In this document: positions 63,441 through 64,000 of the stretch, piece after piece
Layout of the letters: each line of letters opens with the position of its first letter
Position numbering within the stretch: position 1 is the stretch's first letter
Translations under genes and position numbers: made by a program
Notes under the pieces: generated by a model
Database searches by the model: none
The model's input: the letters and a program-made list of their open reading frames with translations, nothing else
What the model was told of the DNA's origin: nothing
NCBI GenBank assembly: GCA_019912665.1
Contig: JAIOIE010000006.1
Coordinates: 1 to 64,000, forward strand
Direction of reading: 5' to 3'
DNA from: Deltaproteobacteria bacterium
GTDB lineage: Bacteria; Desulfobacterota; GWC2-55-46
Length of the DNA stretch: 64,000 nt

Positions 63441-63911
63441 ATGAAAAGGCTTACCATATCGGGATGCGCCCTTGCCTTATTTATGGGGTTTGCGGCGCTT
63501 CCAGCCGGGGCGCAGACCTTCGACCAGAACGTCGGTTGCGGCCTTGGTAGCGTGCTGATGAAAGAGAGGGACGCAACACTCTTTCAGGTGCTTGCGATAA
63601 CCACGAACCAGATACTCTTCAACCAGACCATCGGCATCACCTTCGGCGTCTTCGGGTGCCAGCAGCCGGCCGTGTTCGTCGAGAACGAGAAGCTTAATAC
63701 CTTCGTGGCCGCCAACATGGATTCTCTCGCCCAGGACATGGCAGCCGGGAACGGGGAATCCATCGCGACGGTTGCCGAGCTCATGGGCGTGCCCGCTGAG
63801 AAGAGGGCCGAGTTCTATGCCGCGCTCCAGTCGAATTTCAAGGAGATATACGCTTCTGGTAGCGTCCAGTCCGCGGATGTAATAGAGAACATCTCGAAGA
63901 CTTCGCTATAG
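63441..63911 (+). CDS. exported DUF3015-like protein
   Basis: 156 aa from ATG 63441 (TGGAGGTG site); a start at 63399 would begin before the promoter -10. Signal peptide (about 1-24, ending PAGAQ). The mature part FDQNVGCGLGSVLMKERDATLFQVLAITTNQILFNQTIGITFGVFGC resembles DUF3015, with two Cys that may form a disulphide. Function unknown. Divergent from the PEP-CTERM gene. Confidence 0.75.
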   Translation: MKRLTISGCALALFMGFAALPAGAQTFDQNVGCGLGSVLMKERDATLFQVLAITTNQILFNQTIGITFGVFGCQQPAVFVENEKLNTFVAANMDSLAQDMAAGNGESIATVAELMGVPAEKRAEFYAALQSNFKEIYASGSVQSADVIENISKTSL

Positions 63912-63940
63912 CCGGCCCGGTCCCACCGGCATGATTCGAG

Positions 63941-63977
63941 AGGCCATGAGGCCCTTTTGAGACCTCGTGGCCTTTTT
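63941..63977 (+). terminator. intrinsic terminator
   Basis: AGGCCATGAGG pairs with CCTCGTGGCCT (one G-U pair), followed by TTTTT. It ends the DUF3015-like gene. Confidence 0.85.
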
Positions 63978-64000
63978 GAAATTATGTCTGTGACTTTGGT

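Overview
This window is a gene-dense, GC-rich bacterial chromosome segment with almost no foreign DNA. The gene order points to a Gram-negative deltaproteobacterium-like organism (Desulfobacterota/Desulfuromonadia type). The main clue is the run kdsC-lptCAB-rpoN-hpf-ptsN-hprK-rapZ-PTS EIIA/EIIB/HPr/EI-metK-ahcY. LPS export genes, a BamD-like lipoprotein, PilT and a PEP-CTERM protein show a diderm cell. Codon use is distinctive: AGG for Arg and ATA for Ile are very common despite the high GC. Lineage is inferred from gene order only.

Layout. 1-5092: a 5'-truncated TPR protein, a CCA-adding-type enzyme, an exported cyclophilin, a Cys-rich YkgJ-like protein and a triple-BON protein. 5100-15790: the translation and RNA-decay supercluster rimP-nusA-rnpM-infB-ylxP-rbfA-nrnA-truB-rpsO-pnp. 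It carries three copies of a palindromic repeat (A) and several RNA-level control structures. 15974-23708: an M16 peptidase, an orphan OmpR-type regulator, a small HhH protein, a glycolate/lactate-type oxidase pair (glcD, glcF) and a GH57 4-alpha-glucanotransferase. 23767-36849: the envelope, sigma-54 and regulatory PTS cluster, ending in metK and ahcY. 37193-41850: cheA-cheW-cheW, then a BamD-like lipoprotein and a TPR protein.

42065-43736 is the most notable locus: an AbrB-like regulator, hgcA and hgcB. HgcA and HgcB are the corrinoid protein and ferredoxin required for microbial mercury methylation. The diagnostic cap-helix motif and the HgcB cysteine pattern are both present, so the organism is predicted to make methylmercury. 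Convergent to it, sharing a bidirectional terminator, is an ECF sigma / zinc-finger anti-sigma / ZraP-CnrX-like / Spy-like stress operon (43790-45867).

46055-58747 is almost entirely minus strand: alaS, recX, pilT, recA, thpR, pncC, pgpA, then the rod-shape operon rodA-mrdA-mreD-mreC-mreB. thpR appears to start with a non-canonical AUA codon. 58919-64000 holds ppiD, proS, a PEP-CTERM protein behind a near-perfect sigma-54 promoter, and a DUF3015-like exported protein.

A second palindromic repeat family (B, about 143 bp, four copies) sits in intergenic gaps across the whole window. No tRNA, rRNA, CRISPR array, insertion sequence or prophage was recognised.
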